This document shows, piece by piece, positions 25,111 through 35,327 of a stretch of 39,335 nucleotides of DNA. The stretch is from Falsirhodobacter xinxiangensis (GTDB taxonomy: Bacteria; Pseudomonadota; Alphaproteobacteria; Rhodobacterales; Rhodobacteraceae). Each line of letters starts with the position of its first letter. Position 1 is the first letter of the stretch. The stretch spans positions 1-39,335 of the forward strand of contig NZ_SMYN01000022.1 of NCBI RefSeq assembly GCF_004959935.1. The letters are read 5' to 3'. The notes under the pieces were generated by a model. The model saw only the letters and a list, made by a program, of their open reading frames with translations. It did no database searches and had not been told where the DNA came from. A program made the translations under genes and the position numbers.

Positions 25111-26193
25111 ATGAACGATCTTCAACCTATCCCTTGCGTGCTCATGCGGGGCGGAACGTCCAAAGGGCCGTTTTTTCTTGGATCCGATCTGCCATCCGAC
25201 ATTGCAGCACGCGACCGCATTCTCCTCTCGGTGATGGGCTCGGGCCATCCGCTTCAGATCGACGGGATCGGCGGCGGCAATCCGGTGACGAGCAAAGTCG
25301 CCATCATCAGCCCGGCAAGCGTCGCCGGGGCCGATGTCGATTATCTGTTTGCGCAGGTGCGGATCGACCAGCAGATCGTGGATACCTCGCCCAATTGCGG
25401 CAACATGCTCGCGGCGGTGGCTCCCTTCGCCATCGAGGCGGGGCTGATTGCTGCGCAGGACGGAAATACCCTCGTGCGCATTCACAACATCAACACAGGC
25501 AAGATCATCGAAGCCGAGCTTGCGACACCGATGGGAAAGGTCTGCTATCTCGGCGATGCATCGATCGACGGTGTCCCCGGCAAGGCCGCGCCGATCGCGT
25601 TGACCTTCCTTGATGCGGCGGGGGCGCGCACAGGGCGCTTGTTTCCGACCGGTGCGCCGACTGACCGTATTGGGGATATCTACGTCACCTGCATCGACTG
25701 CGCCATGCCCATGGTGCTGATGGACGCGGCCAAACTAGGGGTGACAGGATACGAACCTGCTGCCGTCCTGAATGCCGATACTGCGCTTCTTGCCCGCATC
25801 GAAGCAATCCGCAGAGAAGCCGGGCGGCTGATGGGCATGGGCGATGTCGCGCAACAAGTGACACCGAAGCCTGTGCTGGTCTCTCCCGCGCGTTGCGGCG
25901 GCGATCTCAATGTCCGCTACTTCATGCCGCATGAGTGCCACCCCTCGCTTGCGACAACGGGCGCCGTTGGCATCGCCACCGCGGCGATATCTGCTGGCAC
26001 CGTTGCTGCGCGGATCGTGGGCGACCGGCCAATCCCCACCGTCCTGCGGATCGAACATCCCGGCGGGGCGCTGGATATCAAGTTGGACGAAAGGGACGGA
26101 AAACGGATCGCGGGGGTTCTGCGGACGGCACGTCGCCTGTTCGAGGGCTTCGTTTATGCAAAACCGGAAAAGGCTGCAAAGTTCGCAGCATGA
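25111..26193 (+). CDS. PrpF-family isomerase, 4-oxalomesaconate tautomerase-like
   Basis: The 360-residue protein starts with IPCVLMRGGTSKGPFFLGSD, the hallmark of PrpF/AcnD-accessory and GalD-type tautomerases, with a conserved GIGGGNPVTSKVAII and a catalytic-type cysteine in SPNCGNM (Cys96). Known members isomerise 4-oxalomesaconate in gallate/protocatechuate 4,5-cleavage, methylaconitate or related tricarboxylates. GGGAGG precedes the ATG. It heads an operon with an ABC importer and is divergent from a LysR regulator, so it probably acts on a compound taken up by that importer. No dioxygenase or hydratase of the gallate pathway is present in the window, so I leave the gene symbol empty. 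Confidence 0.88.
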   Translation: MNDLQPIPCVLMRGGTSKGPFFLGSDLPSDIAARDRILLSVMGSGHPLQIDGIGGGNPVTSKVAIISPASVAGADVDYLFAQVRIDQQIVDTSPNCGNMLAAVAPFAIEAGLIAAQDGNTLVRIHNINTGKIIEAELATPMGKVCYLGDASIDGVPGKAAPIALTFLDAAGARTGRLFPTGAPTDRIGDIYVTCIDCAMPMVLMDAAKLGVTGYEPAAVLNADTALLARIEAIRREAGRLMGMGDVAQQVTPKPVLVSPARCGGDLNVRYFMPHECHPSLATTGAVGIATAAISAGTVAARIVGDRPIPTVLRIEHPGGALDIKLDERDGKRIAGVLRTARRLFEGFVYAKPEKAAKFAA

Positions 26194-26232
26194 TCAAACG
26201 GCGCCGGGAGGGCGCCTGAGGAGGAGATATCC

Positions 26233-27234
26233 ATGAAAACCCTGATGATGGCCTTGGCCGCTTCGACCGCACTCGCCTTTCCATCGCTGGCGCAGGAAGT
26301 AAGGATGAGCGTCGGATCCTACAACCTCAACAACCTGCCATTCCCGGTCGCGCAGGGCCTCGGATATTACGAGGACGAAGGCTTGGACGTGACGGTGGAC
26401 AACTTCGCCTCGGGCGGGTCGAAGACGCTTCAGGCGCTGGTCGCCGGGTCCACCGACATCGCCGTCGGCTTCTATGACCATACCATCCAGATGCAGGCCC
26501 AGAACAAGCATGTCGTCGGCTTCGTCGAAATGGCGCGCAATTCGGGCCTCGTCTTGGCCGGGCGCAACGGTGCAACATTCGATCCGGCCAACCCGGAATC
26601 CATCAAGGGTGCCAAAGTCGGAATCACGGCTCCCGGTTCGTCTTCGGACTTCTTCATCCGCTATTACCTGCAGCAGCATGGCATGACCGCCGACGATATC
26701 GCGATCATCGGCGTCGGATCGGGTTCGGCGGCGGTTGCGGCGGTGGAGCAAGGCAAGATCGACCTGCTGGTAAACTATGACCCCGCCGCCACCTTTATCG
26801 AAGCCAAGGGCGTTGGCAGCATCCTGATCGATGCGCGCAGCGACGAGGGTGCCAAGGCTGTCTATGGCGGGATCTATCCGACGTCGGTGCTCTACGCGAC
26901 GCAAGACTTCATCGATGATAACCCCGAGGCGATCCAGAAGGTGACCAACGCCACCGTCCGCGCCCTGAAATGGATGAGCGAGCATTCCGCCGAAGAGATC
27001 GTGGAAACGCTGCCGGTCGAATACATCTCGGGCGACCGCGAAACCTATATCCGCGCGGTCGAGAACGCGAAGGCCATTTTCTCGGAGGACGGGCTGTTCA
27101 ACCCCGAGGATGCGGAAACCCCACTGCGCGTGCTGAAGACCTTCAACCAGTCGGTCGCCCGGGCCGAGATCGATCTGGCCGCAACCTACACCAATGCATT
27201 CGTCGAAGCGGTCCCCGCCGACGCGTCCAACTGA
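26233..27234 (+). CDS. ABC transporter periplasmic substrate-binding protein (SsuA/TauA/NMT1 type)
   Basis: The 333-residue protein has a Sec signal peptide MKTLMMALAASTALAFPSLA (1-20) and a mature two-lobed binding domain: VGSYNLNNLPFPVAQGLGYY, TLQALVAGSTDIAVGFYDH, IKGAKVGITAPGSSSDFFIR and VEQGKIDLLVNYDPA. These are features of the NMT1/SsuA family, which bind taurine, sulfonates, nitrate, pyrimidine precursors or aromatic acids; the ligand cannot be read. GAGGAG lies before the ATG and the gene follows the PrpF-like gene by 39 nt. The ATPase gene begins 10 nt downstream. Together with the isomerase this suggests uptake of a tricarboxylate- or aromatic-type acid (inference). Confidence 0.93.
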   Translation: MKTLMMALAASTALAFPSLAQEVRMSVGSYNLNNLPFPVAQGLGYYEDEGLDVTVDNFASGGSKTLQALVAGSTDIAVGFYDHTIQMQAQNKHVVGFVEMARNSGLVLAGRNGATFDPANPESIKGAKVGITAPGSSSDFFIRYYLQQHGMTADDIAIIGVGSGSAAVAAVEQGKIDLLVNYDPAATFIEAKGVGSILIDARSDEGAKAVYGGIYPTSVLYATQDFIDDNPEAIQKVTNATVRALKWMSEHSAEEIVETLPVEYISGDRETYIRAVENAKAIFSEDGLFNPEDAETPLRVLKTFNQSVARAEIDLAATYTNAFVEAVPADASN

Positions 27235-27244
27235 GGAGGAGGAA

Positions 27245-28078
27245 ATGGCGTTGAGCGCAGTGAAGAAGATCGACTACCCGCAGGTGCCATCGGCCGCAGC
27301 CGCGAAACCGATGGTGGCCCTGCAAGGCGTGCAGATGGCGTTCGGCGATTTCGTGGCCGTCGACGACGTGAACCTGACCGTGGCCGATGGCGAATTCCTT
27401 GCCATCGTCGGACCGACCGGCTGCGGCAAAAGCACGATCCTGAACGCGATCGCGGGCCTCCTGAAGCCCGCGAAGGGCAGCGTGACCATCGACGGCGCGC
27501 CGGTGAAGGGCGCGGGCGGCGATATCGGCTATCTGTTCCAGCAGGACGCGCTACTTCCGTGGAAGACCTCGATCGAGAACGTGGAGCTCGGGCTGATGTT
27601 TCGCGGCGTCGGCAAGGCGGAACGCCACGAAAAGGCGAAAGGCTGGCTTGCCAAGGTCGGGCTGAAGGGGTTCGAGGACCGCTATCCGCATCAGCTCAGC
27701 GGCGGTCAGCGCAAACGCGTGCAAATGGCGCAGGCGCTGATCACCGGGCCCAAGGTCATCCTGATGGACGAGCCGTTCTCGGCGTTGGACATCCACACCC
27801 GCCACCTGATGCAGAACGAGCTTCTGCGCCTGTGGCAGGAAGAACGCCGCGCGGTCGTGATGATCACCCATGATCTCGAAGAAGCCATCGCACTGGGAGA
27901 CCGGGTGGTGGTTCTGGCCTCCGGCCCGCGCAGCCGGGTCATCGACAGCTTCCCTGTCGATCTGTCCCGCCCGCGCGACGTGGCCGAGATCAAGCTCGAT
28001 CCGCAGTTCCTCGAACTATACAAGAACATCTGGGCGTCGCTGCGCGGCGAGGTGGAGAAAAGCTATGCACGCAAATAG
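27245..28078 (+). CDS. ABC transporter ATPase subunit (SsuB/TauB type)
   Basis: The 277-residue protein has Walker A GPTGCGKS (56-63), a Q-loop at Gln99/Gln100, signature LSGGQ (151-155), Walker B VILMDEP (171-177), a D-loop SALD and the switch His209 (ITHD). Residues 1-24 form an unusual polar N-terminal extension before the first strand. AGGAGGAGGAA precedes the start at 27245; an upstream in-frame start overlaps the binding-protein gene and has no site. It ends 14 nt inside the permease gene. It powers the importer with the neighbouring binding protein and permease. Confidence 0.95.
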   Translation: MALSAVKKIDYPQVPSAAAAKPMVALQGVQMAFGDFVAVDDVNLTVADGEFLAIVGPTGCGKSTILNAIAGLLKPAKGSVTIDGAPVKGAGGDIGYLFQQDALLPWKTSIENVELGLMFRGVGKAERHEKAKGWLAKVGLKGFEDRYPHQLSGGQRKRVQMAQALITGPKVILMDEPFSALDIHTRHLMQNELLRLWQEERRAVVMITHDLEEAIALGDRVVVLASGPRSRVIDSFPVDLSRPRDVAEIKLDPQFLELYKNIWASLRGEVEKSYARK

Positions 28079-28838
28079 TGTTCGTCTGATCCAACTGGTC
28101 ATCCTGGTGGTCGTTGTCGGCGGCTGGCAGATGGGCGTCAGCGCCGGAGTCATCGACCGGTTCTTCTTTCCCCCGCCGTTCGAAATCGGCGCCCAGATCA
28201 TCCGCTGGATCACTGATACCAGCTTCTACAAACATGTTGGCATCACGCTGACGGAAACCGTGCTGGGCTATGTCATCGGGACCGCATTGGGCGTCACCGC
28301 TGGCGTATGGCTTGGTCTGAGCCGCACTTCGGCCCGCATCCTGGATCCTTTCATCAAGGGGTTGAATGCCATCCCGCGCGTCGTTCTTGCGCCGATCTTC
28401 GTGCTGTGGCTGGGCCTTGGGCTGTGGTCAAAGGTGGCGCTGGCGGTCACGTTGGTGTTCTTCGTGACCTTCTTCAACGCCATGCAAGGCGTGCGTGAAG
28501 TGAACCCCGTTGTCCTTGCCAATGCCCGCGTTCTGGGAGCCCGCAAGGGCGAGTTGTTGCGCCACGTCTATTTCCCGGCGGCGGCAAGCTGGATCCTCTC
28601 GTCGCTCCGCACCTCGGTAGGGTTCGCGGTCGTTGGTGCCATCATCGGCGAATATCTGGGATCTTCGGCGGGTCTCGGCTATCTGATCGCGCAGGCCGAA
28701 GGCAACTTCGACGCGGTCGGCGTATTCGCTGGCATCATTATCCTGGCGATCTTCGTTCTGATTATCGACCAGATCCTCGATGCGGCAGAGCGTCGGCTGA
28801 TCACTTGGCGGCCGAACACCGAAGAGCGGCCCGCCTGA
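28065..28838 (+). CDS. ABC transporter permease subunit (SsuC/TauC type)
   Basis: The 257-residue protein has about six transmembrane helices (VRLIQLVILVVVVGGWQMG, TETVLGYVIGTALGV, VVLAPIFVLWLGL, LAVTLVFFVTFFNAM, FAVVGAIIGEYL, GIIILAIFVLIIDQIL). The cytoplasmic EAA-like loop, VNPVVLANARVLGARKGELL, contacts the ATPase. The start codon lies 14 nt inside the ATPase gene, so translation is coupled. A single permease in a one-ATPase system probably forms a homodimer. A strong terminator follows the stop. Confidence 0.94.
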   Translation: MHANSVRLIQLVILVVVVGGWQMGVSAGVIDRFFFPPPFEIGAQIIRWITDTSFYKHVGITLTETVLGYVIGTALGVTAGVWLGLSRTSARILDPFIKGLNAIPRVVLAPIFVLWLGLGLWSKVALAVTLVFFVTFFNAMQGVREVNPVVLANARVLGARKGELLRHVYFPAAASWILSSLRTSVGFAVVGAIIGEYLGSSAGLGYLIAQAEGNFDAVGVFAGIIILAIFVLIIDQILDAAERRLITWRPNTEERPA

Positions 28839-28859
28839 TCCAATTGCTAAGTAAAATTC

Positions 28860-28884
28860 CGCCGCCCTATCAAGGGCGGCGTTT
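28860..28884 (+). terminator. Rho-independent terminator of the ABC operon
   Basis: CGCCGCCCT, an ATCA loop and AGGGCGGCG form a 9-bp stem followed by TTTGTGTT, 21 nt after the permease stop. It closes the PrpF-ABC operon. Confidence 0.85.
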
Positions 28885-28895
28885 GTGTTGGCAGC

Positions 28896-28911
28896 GCAGC
28901 GAATGTCGGCA
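28896..28911. repeat. Dispersed intergenic motif GCAGCGAATG
   Basis: GCAGCGAATGTCGGCA also occurs, with small changes, at 6822, 24032 and 39309, and a more divergent form is at 38686 (GCAGCGAAAGGCGGG). I recall such sequences between genes of Rhodobacteraceae genomes (from memory, not checked). Function unknown. Confidence 0.5.
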
Positions 28912-28942
28912 AAGCCCCACGATCTTCGTTTGAACTGCACCG

Positions 28943-29320
28943 TCAAATAGAAGTTCTGCGCGACGTCTCCCTCGGCTTCAGCGCATCCAGTGCATCGTCA
29001 TTCTCCCGCGCCCAGCCGTAAATCAACTCGATTGGCTCGACAAAGCGGCGGCCCAGATCGGTCAGAGAATATTCCACCGCCGGGGGAATGGTTCCCTCCA
29101 CATGGCGGTGGACGAGGCCCGCACGCTCCATGTCGCGCAGGGTCTGGGTCAGCATCTTCTTCGACACCCCCGGGACCGCGCGCAGCAACACACCCGCCCG
29201 CGCCGATCCGCCAAGGCGGGCATGCAGGACGTGCAGCACCATGCTGGTCCATTTGGTCGAGAACAGATCGAGGATGCGGCGGGGGGCGCAATCCTCGCGC
29301 CAGTCTTCATCGGAACTCAT
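28943..29320 (-). CDS. HxlR-family transcriptional regulator
   Basis: The 125-residue protein is a single winged HTH of the HxlR type: DWREDCAPRRILDLFSTKWT with the family-conserved Cys11 near the N-terminus, LLRAVPGVSKKMLTQTLRDM as the recognition part, and GLVHRHVEGTIPPAVEYSLT as the wing. HxlR/YodB/HypR proteins sense electrophiles or disulfide stress through such cysteines. The ATG at 29320 has AGGTG 8 nt upstream. The gene is divergent from the PRISE-type reductase and Old Yellow Enzyme genes, both typical targets of HxlR regulators sensing quinones or aldehydes. A near-palindrome lies between them. Confidence 0.93.
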   Translation of the reverse strand: MSSDEDWREDCAPRRILDLFSTKWTSMVLHVLHARLGGSARAGVLLRAVPGVSKKMLTQTLRDMERAGLVHRHVEGTIPPAVEYSLTDLGRRFVEPIELIYGWARENDDALDALKPRETSRRTSI

Positions 29321-29341
29321 TGGGTGGGCACCTATTGGGCT

Positions 29342-29366
29342 CTAGGGAACGGTTTGGTTCCGTCTA
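29342..29366. promoter_or_regulatory. Candidate HxlR operator
   Basis: CTAGGGAAC, six bases, then GTTCCGTCTAG form an imperfect inverted repeat (GGAAC/GTTCC core with CTAG on both sides) in the 100-nt divergent gap. Symmetric sites like this are expected for a dimeric winged-HTH protein. CCCAAT is also repeated twice just before the HxlR start. Confidence 0.45.
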
Positions 29367-29420
29367 GCGCGCGTCTCCGGCAGATCCTAGATGGGCGGAG
29401 TTCAACAGTCGGAGATTATC

Positions 29421-31604
<2,184 letters not shown>

Positions 31605-31610
31605 ATTGAA

Positions 31611-31644
31611 GGCTCTGCGTTACCATAAAAGGAAGCGCAGAGCC
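31611..31644. terminator. Hairpin between converging genes
   Basis: GGCTCTGCG and CGCAGAGCC form a perfect 9-bp stem with a 16-base loop, 7 nt after the OYE stop and before the converging metallophosphoesterase end. No T-run follows; it may act in both directions. Confidence 0.5.
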
Positions 31645-31712
31645 CAAACCCGCGATCAGAAATAGCCGTCCGAAGCCGTAGATACTGCGGCTGCAGAATA
31701 ACTTCGCCTGCG

Positions 31713-32831
31713 CTAAAAACTTTTGCGTAGAACGATTTCAGTGATCTCCGATGGAACGCCGATACGCTGCGCAAAGCCGATCCACAGTCCTGTGCCGTTG
31801 CTTACGTAAAGCTGCATGCCGTCGACCTCATAAAGGCCGGAAACGTAGCCGTTGTTGAAGCGCGCCACGATCTGGTCAAACCCGCGGATCATGCCGCCAT
31901 GGGTGTGGCCGGACAGTTGCATCGTGGCCCCGGCTTGAGCGTTCCGCGCGGCCGTGGCGGGCTGATGATCCAGAAGGACGATCGGCGCTTCCTGAGGGGC
32001 ACCGACGAGCGCAGCTTGAGGATCGGGCGCGGGTTGACCGAAATCCGGGGCGCGTGCGTCCGTGACGCCAGCGATTACCAGCGAAGCATCGTCTCGGCGG
32101 ATGACCTTGTGTTCATTTTCGAGAACCCGCATCCCCAATCGCTCGAATTCAGCGACCCAGAGGGGCGCATCGAAGTAATATTCGTGGTTGCCGGGACTAA
32201 CGATTACGCCATGCGCTGCGACAAGGTCCGCAAGCGGCGCGACGGCCACCCGGCGTGCCTCTGTGGTTCCATCGATGAGATCTCCGGTGATGACGATTAA
32301 ATCTGGTGTCAGCGCATTCACACGCTCGACGACAGCCGTCGACCAATGTTCATCGAATAAACGACTGAGATGCAGGTCCGTCAATTGCACCATTCGAAAC
32401 CCATCGAACTCATTTGGTAGGTTCGGCAGGGCAATTTCTATCGTGCGGACCGAGGGGACACGGATGGCCTGGCTCACACCCAACGCGCTGAGCGTCAGTG
32501 CGGCGAGGATCACGGCATACCGATATTGCAACCGCACACGCCGCCAGCGCATGCTGAGCGCAGAAAGGATCAGAGAGGCGGCATCGACAACCAATTGGAA
32601 TGCAAAGCCGATCACCATCGCGCCGAAGACCCAGTTCACGATGATCATCACCTCGCGCGGCACTTCGGGAGAAAACATCGAACCGAAAGCAAAGTGGCTG
32701 AGCAGATGGTGCTGCGAGACCGTCAGGATCAGCAGGGCTAGAGCGAACCTAACATTGCGAGGCAAAGGCAAAGGCCAGACAAGCCGCAATACGATATAGA
32801 GACCAACAAGACCTTTAATCAGGTGAAACAC
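31713..32831 (-). CDS. Membrane metallophosphoesterase
   Basis: The 372-residue protein has four or five hydrophobic helices in residues 1-120 (LALLILTVSQHHLLSHFAFG, IIVNWVFGAMVIGFAFQLVV and others) and then a calcineurin-like domain with TDLHLSR (Asp152, His154), GDLID (Asp184), GNHEYY (Asn215, His216), LLDHQP (His289) and SGHTHGG (His309, His311), the full two-metal set. It resembles YkuE/YpbG-type membrane phosphoesterases. The substrate is not known; lipid phosphates such as UDP-diacylglucosamine or undecaprenyl phosphates are candidates in this family. The start is a GTG at 32831. It stands alone. Confidence 0.92.
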   Translation of the reverse strand: MFHLIKGLVGLYIVLRLVWPLPLPRNVRFALALLILTVSQHHLLSHFAFGSMFSPEVPREVMIIVNWVFGAMVIGFAFQLVVDAASLILSALSMRWRRVRLQYRYAVILAALTLSALGVSQAIRVPSVRTIEIALPNLPNEFDGFRMVQLTDLHLSRLFDEHWSTAVVERVNALTPDLIVITGDLIDGTTEARRVAVAPLADLVAAHGVIVSPGNHEYYFDAPLWVAEFERLGMRVLENEHKVIRRDDASLVIAGVTDARAPDFGQPAPDPQAALVGAPQEAPIVLLDHQPATAARNAQAGATMQLSGHTHGGMIRGFDQIVARFNNGYVSGLYEVDGMQLYVSNGTGLWIGFAQRIGVPSEITEIVLRKSF

Positions 32832-32869
32832 TTTGTAAATCCGGCGAAAACAACGGTTTGGTGTTGATA

Positions 32870-32886
32870 GCGTAGCGCTGCTACGC
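32870..32886. repeat. Short hairpin GCGTAGC/GCTACGC
   Basis: A perfect 7-bp stem with a GCT loop in the 174-nt gap upstream of the metallophosphoesterase gene. It could be a protein site or weak RNA structure; nothing more can be said. Confidence 0.35.
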
Positions 32887-32972
32887 CCTCCAGACGTTAG
32901 GCGCCAACTCCGGAGCCCGGTTTGGCGAACTTTTCGTGATGAAGCGTTATTCGAAGGCGCGGTTGGTGCATC

Positions 32973-32991
32973 CGGCGCATCTTGTGCGCCG
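32973..32991 (-). terminator. Hairpin after the CMD-cupin gene
   Basis: CGGCGCA and TGCGCCG form a perfect 7-bp stem with a five-base loop (extended by imperfect CAT/ATG pairs), about 15 nt after the stop of the minus-strand gene at 33006. No T-run, so probably a moderate terminator. Confidence 0.45.
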
Positions 32992-33005
32992 AATGTTCAT
33001 CGGCT

Positions 33006-34190
33006 TCAGTCGGTTGCAACTCCAAGATATTCCGCGTCCGTAACCTTTTCCATCCAGGTCACGACCGAGCCGTTCAATGCCTCGGCGATGGCGAGGTGGC
33101 TCATCGCCTCTTCAGGCGACGCCCCATGCCAGTGGCGCACATGTGGCGGAATCCAGACGAGATCGCCCGGACGCATCTCGACGATCGGACCGCCCTCTTG
33201 CTGCACCCAGCCAAGGCCTGAGATGACATGCAGCGTCTGGCCGAGCGGGTGTGTGTGCCATGCGGTGCGAGCGCCTGCCTCGAACTCGACCGTTGCGCCG
33301 CTGACGCGTGCCGGTAGCTGCGTCTGGTAGTTGCCGTGCACGCGGACGGCGCCCGTGAAGTAGTCGGCTGGGCCAGAGTTGCCAGCCTCGGGATCGCGGC
33401 GGACGATACGGATGTCGGTTTCCGCCTCGGGTGCAGTTTCGCGGCTCATGAAGACCTCCTTCAGGACGGGAACCGCCGACATGGCGCGAGGCCAGCCAGC
33501 ATAGAACGCAACATGGGCCGGCACCTCGGCGGCTTCAACGCTGGACATGCCGTTGTCCATCGCGCGGTTTGCGTGGAAGGGCAGCTGTTCGGGCTGACCG
33601 ATCGCGATCAGCGCGGTCATCGTGACCAAGCTTCGGTCGCGCGCCGACAGGTCGGGACGCTGCCACAAATCGCCGAACAGCACACGGTTGGTCATCTCGG
33701 CCAGCGCGGGGGCCGTCGGCGCGACGGTGCCATCGACGATGGCGCGGCGCGCGGCTTCGGCCCCTCTCTCCAGTTCGATCCGCGGCTCATCGCTTTGCTC
33801 GACTGGGTCGATCCCACGATCGTCGAACACGATTTTCACCTTGGCCACCGCCGAAATGGCGTTGGGCCAGCCGGAGTAGATCGCAAGCTGGGTGATCAGT
33901 TCGCCGATCTCGGCAGGCTCCACGCCGTTGTCGAGCGCTCGGGAGGCATGGACCCCGATCTGAGCGACCTTTCCGGTCGAGATCAATGCTGCCAGCGTCA
34001 CAAGGCTGCGGTCGCGCGGCGACAGCTCAGGCCGCTCCCACACCTCGCCGAACAGCACGTCATCGGTGAAATGTCCAAGCCCGGGCGCGACGTCATAAAC
34101 GGCAGGCGGGGCCACACGCGCGCGTTCGTGCGCTTCGGCCCCGGTGGCGGCGATAGCCGTGAAGGCCAGTGATTTGGCGATGTTCTTCAT
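33006..34190 (-). CDS. Exported double carboxymuconolactone-decarboxylase (CMD) domain protein with C-terminal cupin
   Basis: The 394-residue protein has a signal peptide (MKNIAKSLAFTAIAATGAEA, cut near residue 20), a CMD/AhpD-like domain at about 30-125 (FGEVWERPELSPRDRSLVTL, HASRALDNG, AIYSGWPNA), a second at 150-247 (FGDLWQRPDLSARDRSLVTM, HANRAMDNG, AFYAGWPRA), and a cupin at 280-375 with His312/His314/Gln318 (WHTHPLGQTLHVISG) and His353 (PPHVRHWHG). The AhpD CxxC motif is absent, so it is not a peroxidase of that type. The three domains are known together in annotated cupin/CMD proteins of unknown function. It is the last gene of a minus operon, 71 nt after an alcohol dehydrogenase gene. 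Confidence 0.9.
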   Translation of the reverse strand: MKNIAKSLAFTAIAATGAEAHERARVAPPAVYDVAPGLGHFTDDVLFGEVWERPELSPRDRSLVTLAALISTGKVAQIGVHASRALDNGVEPAEIGELITQLAIYSGWPNAISAVAKVKIVFDDRGIDPVEQSDEPRIELERGAEAARRAIVDGTVAPTAPALAEMTNRVLFGDLWQRPDLSARDRSLVTMTALIAIGQPEQLPFHANRAMDNGMSSVEAAEVPAHVAFYAGWPRAMSAVPVLKEVFMSRETAPEAETDIRIVRRDPEAGNSGPADYFTGAVRVHGNYQTQLPARVSGATVEFEAGARTAWHTHPLGQTLHVISGLGWVQQEGGPIVEMRPGDLVWIPPHVRHWHGASPEEAMSHLAIAEALNGSVVTWMEKVTDAEYLGVATD

Positions 34191-34261
34191 GTCGTTTCTC
34201 CAAGGATGGGCGGTGCGAAAAGGATGGGCCGAGGGCGGAGCGTTTCTGCCCCCGGGGCTGC

Positions 34262-35311
34262 TCAGGCGCCCATCCGTCCGATGTCCATCACGAAGCGGTA
34301 TTTCACATCGCCCTTCAGCATCCGGGCATAGGCGGCCTCGATCTCGTCCGGGCGGATCATCTCGATATCCGAGGTGATGCCGTGCTGGGCGCAGAAATCC
34401 AGCATCTCCTGCGTCTCGGGGATGCCGCCGATCATCGAACCGGCGATGGCGCGGCGTTTCATGATCAGGCCGAATACGTTCGGCGACGGGTGGGGCGAGG
34501 CGGGTGCGCCGACCAACGTCATCGTCCCATCGCGCTTCAGCAGGGCAAGGAATGCATCCAGATCATGCGGCGCGGCGACGGTGTTCAGGATGAAGTCGAA
34601 GGATTTGGCATGGGCGGCCATCTCGGCCTCGTTGCGCGAGACGACAACCTCGTTCGCGCCCAGCGCCAAAGCATCCTCGCGTTTGGACTCGGACGTGGTG
34701 AAGGCCACGACATGCGCGCCCATCGCATGAGCCAGCTTGACGCCCATGTGGCCAAGCCCACCGATGCCGACGACGCCGACCTTCTTGCCCGGACCCGCGC
34801 CCCAGTGGCGCAGCGGCGAGTAAGTGGTGATGCCGGCGCATAGCAGCGGCGCGACTGCGGCCAGCTGATCCTCAGGGTGGGTGATCTTAAGGACATAGCG
34901 TTCATGCACCGTGACCGCCTGCGAATAGCCGCCAAGCGTGTGGCCGGGCGCATCGGGTGTCGGACCGTTATAGGTGCCCACCATGCCGTCGCAGTAATTC
35001 TCCAGCCCGTCCGCGCATTCGGCGCAGCTTTGGCAGCTGTCGACGATGCAGCCGACGCCGACCAAATCGCCGACCTTGTGCGCGGTGACATGGCCGCCGA
35101 CCTCGGCCACGCGGCCGACGATCTCGTGCCCCGGAACGCAGGGGTAAAGCGTGCCCGCCCATTCGCCCCGCGCTTGGTGCAGATCCGAATGGCAGATGCC
35201 GCAGAAGGCGATCTCGATCCGCACGTCATGCGGGCCGGTGTCGCGCCGCGCGATTTCCATGCGCGACAGGGGCTGGTCGCCCGCTTGGGTGCCGATGGCA
35301 AGAATGGTCAT
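34262..35311 (-). CDS. Zinc-dependent alcohol dehydrogenase, YahK/cinnamyl-alcohol type
   Basis: The 349-residue protein has the catalytic zinc site Cys40-His41 (CGICHSDLHQ), His62/Glu63 (PGHEIVG) and Cys158, four structural-zinc cysteines at 93, 96, 99 and 107 (CQSCAECADGLENYC), and the NAD(P) motif GIGGLGHMGVKLA (182-194). These are the marks of NADPH-dependent aldehyde reductases of the YahK/YjgB/CAD group, which reduce a broad range of aldehydes. AAGGA lies before the ATG at 35311; an upstream in-frame start lacks a site. It lies 16 nt after the hydrolase gene and shares its operon, suggesting detoxification of reactive aldehydes or esters. Confidence 0.94.
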   Translation of the reverse strand: MTILAIGTQAGDQPLSRMEIARRDTGPHDVRIEIAFCGICHSDLHQARGEWAGTLYPCVPGHEIVGRVAEVGGHVTAHKVGDLVGVGCIVDSCQSCAECADGLENYCDGMVGTYNGPTPDAPGHTLGGYSQAVTVHERYVLKITHPEDQLAAVAPLLCAGITTYSPLRHWGAGPGKKVGVVGIGGLGHMGVKLAHAMGAHVVAFTTSESKREDALALGANEVVVSRNEAEMAAHAKSFDFILNTVAAPHDLDAFLALLKRDGTMTLVGAPASPHPSPNVFGLIMKRRAIAGSMIGGIPETQEMLDFCAQHGITSDIEMIRPDEIEAAYARMLKGDVKYRFVMDIGRMGA

Positions 35312-35327
35312 TTCGATAGTCCTTGGG

